Positions 11,996 through 19,715 of a DNA stretch of 23,053 nucleotides are shown here, one piece after another (the first letter of the stretch is position 1; each line of letters starts with the position of its first letter). Source of the DNA: a virus; IMG/VR virus record IMGVR_UViG_3300023292_000056, positions 1-23,053 of that record, one strand, 5' to 3'. The notes beneath the pieces are model-generated. The model saw only the letters and a list, made by a program, of their open reading frames with translations. It was not told where the DNA came from and did no database searches. A program made the position numbers and the translations under genes.

Positions 11996-12027
11996 AATAG
12001 AGGTATTATTATAATTGCCTCTATTTT
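11996..12027 (+). terminator. Terminator of the ncRNA/tRNA unit
   Basis: AATAGAGG (11996-12003) pairs with CCTCTATT (12018-12025) around an AT loop, ending in TTTT. It lies eight bases after the tRNA CCA and immediately before the next promoter, closing a unit of about 210 bases. Confidence 0.75.
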
Positions 12028-12032
12028 AGTAG

Positions 12033-12061
12033 TTGACAAATTACAATAAATATGATATAAT
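12033..12061 (+). promoter_or_regulatory. Perfect-consensus promoter of the structural operon
   Basis: TTGACA (12033-12038), a 17-base spacer and TATAAT (12056-12061) with TGA before the -10 (extended -10). It drives the portal and the following head/tail genes; the transcript would start near 12068, 26 bases before ATG 12094. Confidence 0.9.
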
Positions 12062-12093
12062 TAATATTGTTGAATAATATAGGAGGTAACCGT

Positions 12094-13464
12094 ATGTCCA
12101 CTAGACCAAGTCAGTTCGGGATTAATCGCATATTTACTGATGAAACAGTAAGCGAAAGTACCGTTATAAGCATACTAGAAAAGACATTAGAGAAACATAG
12201 AATAAACGCCACCTATATAGAAAAGTTAGATGAATACTATAAAGGCAACCAGTACGATAACATAACAAGTAGCGGTCGTAACATTGATGAAAAGAATGTA
12301 GTTAATCTAACAAAGGTTTTTATAGATACAGTTGTATCAATAACATTAAACAAAGAAATAACATATGTAGCTAGAAAAGATATATTTAAAGATGATGTCG
12401 AGAAGATAGCGAACTATATGCGTGATGAAGATGAACATACTATAAACTTAGACACTTGTACTAATATGGTTGTAGATGGAATAGGTTATCAGTACTGTTT
12501 ACAGAACGGTGAAAACGACATTACACCGCACAGTCCGTTCACTATAGGCTTGTTTTCTCCTAAAGATACATACTTAGTAGAAAGCCTTGATATAGGCAAT
12601 CCAGTGGTATTGAGTGTGCATATAAGCGAGTATGATGACATTAAACAGTATGCTTGTTTTGACAATAAATATAAGTATATAATTAAGAATAGCAAGAAAA
12701 GTGGCAAGCTCGAAGTAACCGAAACCACACTACACGATTTGCCGTTCAACCCTATACAGTGCTATAACAACGATATGTACAGATTATCAGCAGTGGCAGA
12801 TTTAATGGGGTTGCAAGACAGTTTGAACACTTCTATTAGTAACTATAACAACGATGTACTGATAAAAATAAACCAAATATTAGTTATTATAGGTGCTGAA
12901 CTTGCTCCAGAAGAGGCTAAGAAACTTAAAGAAAGTGGAGTATTGCAGATAACTGGTAAAGATGGTGTTAAGCAAGATGTTAAGTTCGTAAGCAGTCAGT
13001 TAGACGGCAGAATTATTGATTTTGTCAAGAACACTGTAGAGATGATGTGTTTAGTAAGTGGTTGTCCTAGCCAAAACGCAGGAAGCCTAGAAACTGGCAA
13101 GGCGGTCGAAACAGCTAATGGACATACGATAGCTAATTTTGTTAGTAACCGCAAGGAGCAAGCGTTCCATAAGCCTAAAAGACAGCAACTAGATAATATT
13201 ATAGCTATATTGAAACGCAAGAAAAAAATAAGCAGCGATATAACAGCAAACGATATAGATATTAAGTTTGATAAGAACAGACTTACTAGCATAAGTGATA
13301 ATGTTATTAATTTAGTTAAGTTACTTGATGCTGGGATGGAAGAGTATGATGCACTTGTCGTTTGTCCGTTTATAGATGACATATCAAGTGTTGCAGATAG
13401 AATTAAAGAAAACAGAGAAAGAATGGGGCTTAAAACTGGTAAAACCGAAGAGGTTATAGTATGA
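12094..13464 (+). CDS. Portal protein (SPP1 gp6-like)
   Basis: A 456-residue protein of the SPP1-type portal family. It has an N-terminal helical entry (ILEKTLEKHRINATYIEKLD), LDEYYKGNQ, the NLTKVFIDTVVSITLNKE segment typical of SPP1-like portals, and a C-terminal region QNAGSLETGKAVETANG then NRKEQAFHK that corresponds to the long stem/tunnel helix. Twelve copies form the ring at the capsid vertex through which TerL pumps DNA. ATG 12094 has a perfect AGGAGGTAAC seven bases upstream and replaces a longer TTG-initiated frame from 12067 that would begin inside the promoter leader. Its last four bases overlap the next ATG. Confidence 0.9.
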   Translation: MSTRPSQFGINRIFTDETVSESTVISILEKTLEKHRINATYIEKLDEYYKGNQYDNITSSGRNIDEKNVVNLTKVFIDTVVSITLNKEITYVARKDIFKDDVEKIANYMRDEDEHTINLDTCTNMVVDGIGYQYCLQNGENDITPHSPFTIGLFSPKDTYLVESLDIGNPVVLSVHISEYDDIKQYACFDNKYKYIIKNSKKSGKLEVTETTLHDLPFNPIQCYNNDMYRLSAVADLMGLQDSLNTSISNYNNDVLIKINQILVIIGAELAPEEAKKLKESGVLQITGKDGVKQDVKFVSSQLDGRIIDFVKNTVEMMCLVSGCPSQNAGSLETGKAVETANGHTIANFVSNRKEQAFHKPKRQQLDNIIAILKRKKKISSDITANDIDIKFDKNRLTSISDNVINLVKLLDAGMEEYDALVVCPFIDDISSVADRIKENRERMGLKTGKTEEVIV

Positions 13465-13646
13465 AAAAGATAAGATGCCAAAACTGTCCCAAAGGCATAC
13501 TGTTCGCTATTTATGATAAAGCCACTAAAGGCAAGATAGAGGGCAAGTGCAGTTGGTGCAAGGCAATATATATTTACGACTTGGAAACTGGGGAGTACGA
13601 GCTAGTTTCAAAAAATGTTAGAGAAAACATAAAAACGCAAGAATAG
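13461..13646 (+). CDS. Com-like zinc-ribbon protein
   Basis: A 61-residue protein: MKKIRCQNCPKGILFAIYD at the start, with CxxC at residues 6-9, and GKIEGKCSWCKAIYIY with the second CxxC at about 31-34. This spacing and the IExKCxxCK motif match the Com family of Mu-like phages, where Com binds mom mRNA to switch on its translation. Here no mom gene is visible; the gene overlaps the portal stop (ATGA) and precedes the scaffold gene, so it may regulate structural gene translation or assist DNA/RNA binding. The family call rests on Cys spacing and is good; the function is inferred. Confidence 0.7.
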   Translation: MKKIRCQNCPKGILFAIYDKATKGKIEGKCSWCKAIYIYDLETGEYELVSKNVRENIKTQE

Positions 13647-13681
13647 TGAAAGAACACTTAAAAATGCAAAAGGAGAACCAT

Positions 13682-14323
13682 ATGAAAGAAGTGAAAGGAT
13701 GTATGAATTTACAGCTATTTGCAGAACTAGCACCAGTAGAACCACCAGTGGTAGTAGCACCACCAGTTACTCCACCAGTAGTTGAACCACCAGTAGTTGA
13801 ACCACCAGTAGTAGTTGAGAAAACTGTTTCTAAGAAGATGTTTGATGATACTGCTAGCGATTTAGCTAAGGCTAAGAGAGAGCTAAAAGAACTGCAAAAC
13901 AAAGGCAAGACAGCAGAGCAAATCAGTGCTGATGAATTGGCGGAAGCTGGAGCTAAACTTTTAGCACTACAAACTGAGTTTGAAGAAACTAAGTTAAAGT
14001 CTAACAAATCACAAGCATTAAGTGCAGTTGCTGAGGCTAAAGCTAAAATTTCTTTGAAAGAAGATAATAATAGTTTCGAGTTATTAATTGATGCTATTAC
14101 TAGTAGCGATAGTGAGAAAACTACTGCTAATTCTTTAGAACTAAGTAAGCTAGCTTTGGCTATTTACGAAAAAGGTGTTAATGATGTTAAAAGTGGTGAT
14201 TATAATAATATGACTAACGGTGTTAAGACAGGTGACCCTAGTGTAAAGTCTACTTATGGCGAAAGGATAGCAAAGAATAATGCAACTGCTGATAACAGTA
14301 GTATAAAAGATAAATATAAATAA
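13682..14323 (+). CDS. Capsid scaffolding protein
   Basis: A 213-residue protein with the phage scaffold-type start CMNLQLFAELAP, then a low-complexity Pro/Val segment (about residues 18-47: repeats of EPPVV and APPV), then a long Lys/Glu/Ala coiled coil (ASDLAKAKRELKELQNKG, LLALQTEFEETKLKS), and a Thr/Asn-rich C-terminus ending SSIKDKYK. This organisation and its position between portal and capsid genes are typical of scaffolds that guide procapsid assembly. ATG 13682 was preferred over GTG 13646 because AAAAGGAGAACCAT directly precedes it. The Pro/Val repeats are encoded by near-identical DNA (ccaccagtagtt units), a sign of repeat expansion. Confidence 0.8.
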   Translation: MKEVKGCMNLQLFAELAPVEPPVVVAPPVTPPVVEPPVVEPPVVVEKTVSKKMFDDTASDLAKAKRELKELQNKGKTAEQISADELAEAGAKLLALQTEFEETKLKSNKSQALSAVAEAKAKISLKEDNNSFELLIDAITSSDSEKTTANSLELSKLALAIYEKGVNDVKSGDYNNMTNGVKTGDPSVKSTYGERIAKNNATADNSSIKDKYK

Positions 14324-14348
14324 AAATAAATAGAAAAGGAGAACTAAA

Positions 14349-15119
14349 ATGGCAATAACAACAGAAACGCTTACAAGCGACAAGAATATTCTTATTGGTC
14401 CAGACCTAGCCTATAGCATTGGCGTACAAGTTACTAATACTAACTTAGTAGCAGATGATGATGGTAAAAAGATAATTCTTGCAGGAACACCTATCGGAGG
14501 TAAGACTTCAGCATTAGCTAATAGGCAAACAGTATTGATTGCTACTAATAACGCAGATACTGAAACAGCAGCAGCAGTAGCAGCAACTTGTGTGGTAGCA
14601 GCAGCTAGTGCAACTACAGACATATTAACAGTAACCGCAGCACCAGCAAGCATAGCAACAGCAGGTAATGATTTAAGTATAAACTTAACGACAGCAGCAG
14701 ATGATGTATTAGCGGTTTCAGCAACTGGAGCAGTTATAACAATAGCTTTAGCTAACTCTACAGCAACTAAGAATACAGCAGCATTGATTCAAGTAGCAAT
14801 AAGAGCTTTGTCAACAGTTGATGAAGTAGCAGTAGACGCATTTACATGTGTAGCTGGTGGAAGTTGGGATAGTGCAGCAATAGCAACAGCAGAAACTGGT
14901 GCAGTAGACTTTACTGGTGGAACTGAGGCAGTACCTGGACCATCTAGCGGTCAATATTCACAAGGTGTAGCATTACACGATGTTGATGTTACAGATGGTC
15001 AAGCTAATGGAGAAATGGTAGTATCTGGTTTCGTTGATTCTGAAAAGATTACAGCAATAAACCCAGCAGCTTCTACAGAACTAACTAAAATAACATTCCA
15101 AAAGGGGGTTAATAAATAA
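14349..15119 (+). CDS. Head decoration/fiber-like protein
   Basis: A 256-residue protein. The N-terminal 60 residues and C-terminal 60 residues (SQGVALHDVDVTDGQANGEM) form a phage decoration-like core. Residues about 75-200 are an Ala/Thr/Val-rich insertion (ATCVVAAASATTDILTVTAA, AVITIALANSTATKNTAAL) resembling Ig-like or beta-prism display domains. It lies between scaffold and capsid, as decoration proteins do (lambda gpD position), and stabilises or decorates the capsid surface. The insertion may mediate weak binding to mucus or host surface, an inference. Runs of gca codons make the insertion compositionally distinct. The stop overlaps the start of the capsid gene (TAATG), and the RBS is AAAGGAGAACTAAA. 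Confidence 0.75.
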   Translation: MAITTETLTSDKNILIGPDLAYSIGVQVTNTNLVADDDGKKIILAGTPIGGKTSALANRQTVLIATNNADTETAAAVAATCVVAAASATTDILTVTAAPASIATAGNDLSINLTTAADDVLAVSATGAVITIALANSTATKNTAALIQVAIRALSTVDEVAVDAFTCVAGGSWDSAAIATAETGAVDFTGGTEAVPGPSSGQYSQGVALHDVDVTDGQANGEMVVSGFVDSEKITAINPAASTELTKITFQKGVNK

Positions 15120-16162
15120 TGGCTAATATTTATGATATAGTAACCAGCAAAGAAATAGCTAGTTATTGGACAGAAAGTTCAAGAGAGAGAGTGCCATATT
15201 TTGGTGCAAGCAAATTCCCTGTCAAGAAGAAATTAGGTTTAGATTTATCTTGGATTAAGGGTGCTAAAGGTTCGCCAGTTTCATTAAGCCTATCAGCTTT
15301 TGATTCTAAGGCAATTCCTTTAAACAGAGTTGGCTTTAAAAAATTATCAGCAGATATGCCGTTCTTCAAGAATAGCAAAAATATTGATGAAAAACAAAGA
15401 CAAGAATTAAACAAAGTTATTGGTTCTGGCAATGCAACTATAATTGATATTATCATAAACCAAATATTTGATGATAAGAGTTCTCTAATTTCTAACGCAC
15501 TTGTTGCACAAGAAATGATGAGGATGCAAATTTTAACTACTGGCTCTTTAGCTGTTGCTAATAACGGGCAAAGTTATAGTTATGATTATGGAGTTCCAGC
15601 TGATAACAAGAAAACACTTACAAACACAGCGAAATGGGATGCTCCAACTACTGCCGACCCAATAAGAGATATACTTAGCTGGCAAGAAATAGTTACTGAA
15701 AGCACTGGCGAAACTCCTACTGAATTATTAATGAACTCTACGACACTTAGATTAATAGGTAAGTGCGATAGTATTAAAAACGCAATATATGTTATGGGTA
15801 ACGGCAAAGTTGTACCTAGTACTAGTGCGGTTAAGAAGTTTATACTTGAAGAAACTGATTGTATTGTTTATACTTATGATAAAGGCTATAAGAACGATTC
15901 TGCTGTATTCACCAAGTTTGTAGCAGACAAAATTGTTGTTGTTATGCCATCATCTAATTTAGGTGACACTTTTGTGGGAACAACACCTGAAGAAAGCGAT
16001 TTAATTAATGATAGTTCAGCTTCAGTTGACATTGTAGAAATGGGTATTGCAATAACTACATCTAAAGAGATTGACCCAGTTAATGTAATGACAAAAGCTA
16101 GTATGATTTCACTACCATCATTCGAGTTGGCAGATTCAGTTGTAATAGCTACAGTAGCGTAA
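15119..16162 (+). CDS. Major capsid protein (lambda gpE-like)
   Basis: A 347-residue protein of the major capsid protein E family. The N-terminus ANIYDIVTSKEIASYW continues with YFGASKFPVKKKLGLDLSWI, the diagnostic N-arm of gpE-type capsids; VGFKKLSADMPFFKNSKNID corresponds to the E-loop region, and MRMQILTTGSLAVANNG to the spine helix. Length fits the family. It forms the icosahedral shell with the HK97 fold. The gene starts inside the stop of the decoration gene, with AAGGGGG upstream, so both are expressed together. No cleaved delta domain is visible; the separate scaffold gene takes that role. Confidence 0.93.
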   Translation: MANIYDIVTSKEIASYWTESSRERVPYFGASKFPVKKKLGLDLSWIKGAKGSPVSLSLSAFDSKAIPLNRVGFKKLSADMPFFKNSKNIDEKQRQELNKVIGSGNATIIDIIINQIFDDKSSLISNALVAQEMMRMQILTTGSLAVANNGQSYSYDYGVPADNKKTLTNTAKWDAPTTADPIRDILSWQEIVTESTGETPTELLMNSTTLRLIGKCDSIKNAIYVMGNGKVVPSTSAVKKFILEETDCIVYTYDKGYKNDSAVFTKFVADKIVVVMPSSNLGDTFVGTTPEESDLINDSSASVDIVEMGIAITTSKEIDPVNVMTKASMISLPSFELADSVVIATVA

Positions 16163-16173
16163 GGAGTAGTATA

Positions 16174-16446
16174 ATGAGTTGGGTAAAAATCAAAGATACA
16201 AACGGTAATGTGCTAACTGTCCCAGAAACAGCGTTTAACGATAGTTTCAAGAACAACGGTTGTGTATTAGTTAAAGATGTCAAAGACAAACCTGTCGTTA
16301 TTCCTGCGGTAGCAGTAGCACCTACGTTTGTTAAAGAACCGTTACTTACAGATAAACCACTAATGGCTGGTGGTTTGGTTATGGATACTAAAATAGTAGC
16401 GAAACCAGCACTTAAAGGCAAGGCAAACCCTTTCAAAAAATCTTAG
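16174..16446 (+). CDS. Small structural-region protein, 90 aa
   Basis: A 90-residue protein starting MSWVKIKDTNGNVLTVPETA, with a beta-rich first half and a Pro/Val/Lys-rich second half ending KANPFKKS. AAGGAG lies seven bases before ATG. Similar short proteins with a C-terminal basic tail occur right after the capsid gene in Firmicutes phages; the function is unknown, with a minor head role most likely. Confidence 0.6.
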   Translation: MSWVKIKDTNGNVLTVPETAFNDSFKNNGCVLVKDVKDKPVVIPAVAVAPTFVKEPLLTDKPLMAGGLVMDTKIVAKPALKGKANPFKKS

Positions 16447-16456
16447 AGGTGGTATT

Positions 16457-16846
16457 ATGATAGATTATGATACAATTAAAGAGAATTTAGAGCTAGAAAT
16501 ACTAGCTAACGGGTTGGAGGTAGTTAATAATACATTAGCTATCTCTGCTGACCCGCTTATTAAGTCTAAAATAATATCTAAGAAAATACAAGATGCCACT
16601 ATGCGAGCTTACAATAAACGCAGAGGTTCTAACGCCACTGATGTTTATACATTCGATATGTTCGAAGATGAAGCTGATAAATACCAAACAACGATTACTA
16701 ATATGGCTTACACAGCTTTTACTAAAATCGGTATTGAGGGTGTGTTGGGTAATTCAGAGAACGGAATATCTAACAGTTACGAGAGTGGTGGCTTATATTT
16801 GAAAAGTGATTTAGCTAATATAATGGAAAAGGCTGGTGTATTATAA
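16457..16846 (+). CDS. Head-tail connector (gp6-like adaptor)
   Basis: A 129-residue mostly helical protein. It begins MIDYDTIKENLELEILANGL and has DPLIKSKIISKKIQDATMRA then YNKRRG in the middle, typical of phage gp6/gp15-like adaptors that dock under the portal ring and extend the DNA channel. Its position, first after the capsid genes and before closure and tail-completion genes, agrees. The stop overlaps the next ATG by one base. The function is inferred mainly from gene order and helical pattern. Confidence 0.7.
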   Translation: MIDYDTIKENLELEILANGLEVVNNTLAISADPLIKSKIISKKIQDATMRAYNKRRGSNATDVYTFDMFEDEADKYQTTITNMAYTAFTKIGIEGVLGNSENGISNSYESGGLYLKSDLANIMEKAGVL

Positions 16847-17199
16847 TGGGTAATGTTATGAACACAAAACTTAAAAGTAATATATACCTATGTAAGAAAC
16901 TAACTGCAACTACTTGGGGCGAGCCTGTTATTTATAGGTTTAATATATTTCAAGTAAACTCTAGCACTAAAACGGAAGAGTACGGCACTAACTTCACGAG
17001 TGACTTAAAAATAATGTGTACAACTGATGAGAGTGTTTTGTTTTCTGTTGGTGACAAGATTTATTACAAGAAAACACCGCCTACAACACATAATAACTTG
17101 CAGAACAAAAAGGCTGATTCTAATTATATGATAAAACAGCTACCAGTTATTGGGTTGAACTTTTGCAAGGTATATCTTAATAACATTAAAGGTAGATAG
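16846..17199 (+). CDS. Head closure (stopper) protein-like
   Basis: A 117-residue beta-rich protein (IYLCKKLTATTWGEPVIYRF, SDLKIMCTTDESVLFSVGDK) occupying the position of the SPP1 gp16-type stopper that seals the head channel. ATG 16846 overlaps the preceding stop; ATG 16858 is an alternative start. No diagnostic motif is visible, so the role rests on synteny: adaptor, stopper, gp10-like, tail terminator. Confidence 0.6.
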   Translation: MGNVMNTKLKSNIYLCKKLTATTWGEPVIYRFNIFQVNSSTKTEEYGTNFTSDLKIMCTTDESVLFSVGDKIYYKKTPPTTHNNLQNKKADSNYMIKQLPVIGLNFCKVYLNNIKGR

Positions 17200-17203
17200 C
17201 ATT

Positions 17204-17686
17204 ATGGCTGATGTATTAGTTAATATTAGGCGTAAGCTGGACAAGCTAGCGGACTTGCCAACTTTGACAGACACAATCGCAAGGACTGTCGCAGAGAGAG
17301 GCAAAGACATAGCAAATAAGAATTATTCAAGAACACACGTTAATATGCCGACCGAACCTAGTGTGTATACAACAAGTCAAGGTAAAGGCAAGACAGAAAT
17401 AATTGCTTACGGTGATGGTATAGCGTTTGAAGAGTTTGGAACTGGTACTAAGGGCGAAAATTCACCTCACCCTAGATTACCTAAAGTTAATGTGCCTATA
17501 ACGGGCAAGTGGATATATAATTATCCTAGTACGTTCAAGAAAACTAACAAAAAAGGTGGAATTTATTGGGTTTATGCTGGTCGAAACAGAAACGGACAGA
17601 TTGCAGGTAAGCAGATGTACGAAACAGCGATTGAGTTAAGGGCTAACATACCTAGTATAGTAAAAAAAGTTATTAAGGAGTTATAA
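17204..17686 (+). CDS. HK97 gp10-like neck/tail protein
   Basis: A 160-residue protein with the conserved phage gp10-type segment YGDGIAFEEFGTGTKGENSP and a helical N-terminus (LADLPTLTDTIARTVAERGK). Proteins of this family sit at the head-tail interface of siphophages. The C-terminus ends in helices (MYETAIELRANIPSIVKKVI). The stop is immediately followed by the ATG of the tail terminator gene. The family call is good from the AFEEFGTG motif. Confidence 0.8.
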   Translation: MADVLVNIRRKLDKLADLPTLTDTIARTVAERGKDIANKNYSRTHVNMPTEPSVYTTSQGKGKTEIIAYGDGIAFEEFGTGTKGENSPHPRLPKVNVPITGKWIYNYPSTFKKTNKKGGIYWVYAGRNRNGQIAGKQMYETAIELRANIPSIVKKVIKEL

Positions 17687-18133
17687 ATGCTTGATTTTAT
17701 AGAATGGCTAACAACATATATAAACACTATCCTTAATAGTGATGCCGATTTCGATGGTGCTGTATTCCATACAGTGTACGGTTATGCGTATGATAGCGAG
17801 TTTGAGTTCCCACAAGTAACGATACAAGTTATAAACGATAGTGAGAACGAAAGCTACACAACATTCGATGGCGAGGAAGTTAGTAATTTAGGCTTACAAA
17901 TTGATTGTTTCGCACAAGAAATGAGTATTGACTTAACTATAACTGAACCGCAAAGGGCTTGCTTAGTAATTAGCGATAAGATTAAGAAGATATTTCAAGA
18001 CCTTAAAACAAACAAAGTAAAGACCGAAATACTTGGAGTTACTAGAACTGGACATAACTTCTCAATGCCGATAGATAATGGTGAGCAGTTATATAGAGTA
18101 ATATCTAGGTATAATTTATTAATAAACGAATAG
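17687..18133 (+). CDS. Tail terminator/completion protein-like
   Basis: A 148-residue protein with a helix-strand pattern typical of gpU/gp17-type tail terminators: N-terminal helix LDFIEWLTTYINTILNSDAD, strand PQVTIQVINDSENES, strand LGLQIDCFAQEM, helix RACLVISDKIKKIFQ, and final strand LYRVISRYNLLINE. Tail terminators cap the finished tail tube and join it to the head. It lies directly before the tail tube gene, the expected place. The assignment rests on secondary-structure pattern and order. Confidence 0.75.
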   Translation: MLDFIEWLTTYINTILNSDADFDGAVFHTVYGYAYDSEFEFPQVTIQVINDSENESYTTFDGEEVSNLGLQIDCFAQEMSIDLTITEPQRACLVISDKIKKIFQDLKTNKVKTEILGVTRTGHNFSMPIDNGEQLYRVISRYNLLINE

Positions 18134-18141
18134 GAGATAAG

Positions 18142-18342
18142 ATGAAGTCAAACGAACAAATAAAACAAGAGTTAGAAAAAGAATATGAAGAATTGAACAA
18201 AAAATATTTAAAACTTGATAATTTTGGGTGGACAGAAGAATTTAAACAATTGCCACAACTACATCAAGATTTATTAAATTTACAGAACGATGCAATGAAT
18301 AGCTATTGCTATATTTTGCAAATGCGAATTAAAAACTTATAA
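18142..18342 (+). CDS. Small charged helical protein, 66 aa
   Basis: A 66-residue protein starting MKSNEQIKQELEKEYEELNK and continuing with KYLKLDNF and LPQLHQDLLNLQNDAMNSYC. It is strongly charged and probably a two-helix coiled coil. I recall similar small proteins (EKEYEELNKKYLKLDNF) in many Lactobacillales phages, usually in early regions, where they have no known function. Here it is inserted between tail terminator and tail tube genes and its AAAA-rich codons differ from the neighbours, suggesting a recent insertion. RBS is AGGAGATAAG. Confidence 0.65.
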   Translation: MKSNEQIKQELEKEYEELNKKYLKLDNFGWTEEFKQLPQLHQDLLNLQNDAMNSYCYILQMRIKNL

Positions 18343-18362
18343 AAAATAGGAGGTAACCAAAA

Positions 18363-18851
18363 ATGGCAATAGCAATAACATCTGCTGGTATACAATTTTA
18401 CTACGCAGTAGAAGCAACAGCAGGCACAAGACCAACAGCATTGGCTGATTACACAGCAATTAAAGGCATAAAATCTCTACCTACAACGGAAGAATCAAGA
18501 ACAACTTATGATGTTACTCCACTAGAGGAAACAGTGCAAGAACTAGAAGTTGATGGATTACTAGGTGCGTCAGGAGAATTAGAAATAACAGCAGTGGGTT
18601 CTGAAACCTTTTATACGGCTTGGAAAGCATTAGTAGCTGCTTATGCTGCAGGAATAGCTGATGGTGGAAAATCTACTTGGTTTACAGCTGTAATACCAAA
18701 CCTTACTGAGAGTTGTTATTATACAGCAAAACCGTTTGCTATGACATCACAACTAGCGTTAGACACAGGAAGTGCTGTAGATTTTGTTGTTAAAATACTA
18801 AAAACTAATACTTCAGCATATTTTGCAATACCTACAACAGCACAAAACTAA
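18363..18851 (+). CDS. Major tail (tube) protein
   Basis: A 162-residue protein. It opens AIAITSAGIQFYYAVEATAG then TRPTALADYTAIKGIKSLPT, the usual start of Gram-positive siphophage tube proteins, and continues with beta strands and AVDFVVKILKTNTSAYFAIP. Many copies stack as hexameric rings around the tape measure. It lies before the tail chaperones and the tape measure gene, as expected. The RBS AGGAGGTAACC is strong, fitting high expression. Confidence 0.85.
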   Translation: MAIAITSAGIQFYYAVEATAGTRPTALADYTAIKGIKSLPTTEESRTTYDVTPLEETVQELEVDGLLGASGELEITAVGSETFYTAWKALVAAYAAGIADGGKSTWFTAVIPNLTESCYYTAKPFAMTSQLALDTGSAVDFVVKILKTNTSAYFAIPTTAQN

Positions 18852-18882
18852 ACTAAAATCATAAATTAAGGAGAATTAAAAA

Positions 18883-19284
18883 ATGAACAAATTAGTAAGA
18901 GAAATATACTTCGGTGATTATAACTTTAAGTTATCACCTACAAAAGAAATATTTAAATGCACAGTAAGAGAGTTTCCTGATTTCTTTGACAATATGCAAG
19001 AACAAAAAAAAATAAAAAATAAAAAGTTTTCAGAAATGGTTTGCGATGGTAGCATAGATAAAACTATGGAAGAACAAGCAAAGGTTGTTGCGTTCTCTAT
19101 AAGAATGATGTTGAGAGAATACGAAAAAACTATTACTGATGATTATATTATGGCGTTAATGGATTATGTTGATAACAGTGGTAAAAATAATAAAGTTGAA
19201 TTTGCTGCTATGGTTATGGAAGTACTGTTATTGGGTTTTACGAACGACAGTCAAAAACCAAAACTGAAAATGTCAATGAAGTAA
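18883..19284 (+). CDS. Tail assembly chaperone, short form (gpG-like)
   Basis: A 133-residue zero-frame product: basic start MNKLVREIYFGDYNFKLSPT, helical centre, end MSMK at TAA. In siphophages this gene is followed by a frame-shifted extension; here the -1 frame opens at about 19198 and stays open to 19700, and a G GGT TTT slippery heptamer sits at 19233-19239 in the right phase. The short form and the fused form act together to load the tape measure during tail assembly. RBS AAGGAG lies twelve bases upstream of the ATG. Confidence 0.8.
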   Translation: MNKLVREIYFGDYNFKLSPTKEIFKCTVREFPDFFDNMQEQKKIKNKKFSEMVCDGSIDKTMEEQAKVVAFSIRMMLREYEKTITDDYIMALMDYVDNSGKNNKVEFAAMVMEVLLLGFTNDSQKPKLKMSMK

Positions 19285-19700
19285 ACAGTAATGGTGAAGA
19301 AACTGTAAATAATGATAATAAAATAATAGATTTAGTTGAGTATATGGAAACTGAACTTTTAGAGAGTGCTTTGCTTTATGGTATGACTGTAGAGCAGTAT
19401 TGGCACGATAACCCACAGCTATATTTTAGGTATAGAAATGTTTTTATACAGAAACAAAAAATGATAAGTCATAATATTTGGCAACAAGGTGCAGTTATTA
19501 AATCAGCACTTATGAGTAGTCCTTTAGTTGTTATAGGTATGACAGATACTAAGAAGTATAAAGTGCCTAAATACATTGAAGAACCTAAGTTTGATAATAA
19601 TAGCGAAAACCTAGATAAAGATGGTAACAAGATTTTAACAGAAAAAGAAAAAGAATTTGAACGACTAAAGGCAAGAATATTTTTCGACAATTTAAACTAA
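18883..19700 (+). CDS. Tail assembly chaperone, long form by -1 frameshift (gpGT-like)
   Basis: Zero frame is read from 18883 to 19239 (119 codons); after slipping one base back on G GGT TTT (19233-19239), translation continues from 19239 to TAA 19698-19700 (153 codons), giving a 272-residue fusion. The extension begins YERQSKTKTENVNEVNSNGE, an acidic linker, then ELLESALLYGMTVEQYWHDN, the conserved T-domain motif seen in many phage chaperones. The internal ATG 19344 has no RBS, so independent expression of the second part is unlikely. All this follows the lambda G/GT scheme. Confidence 0.75.
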
Positions 19701-19715
19701 AGGAGATAGTGCATT

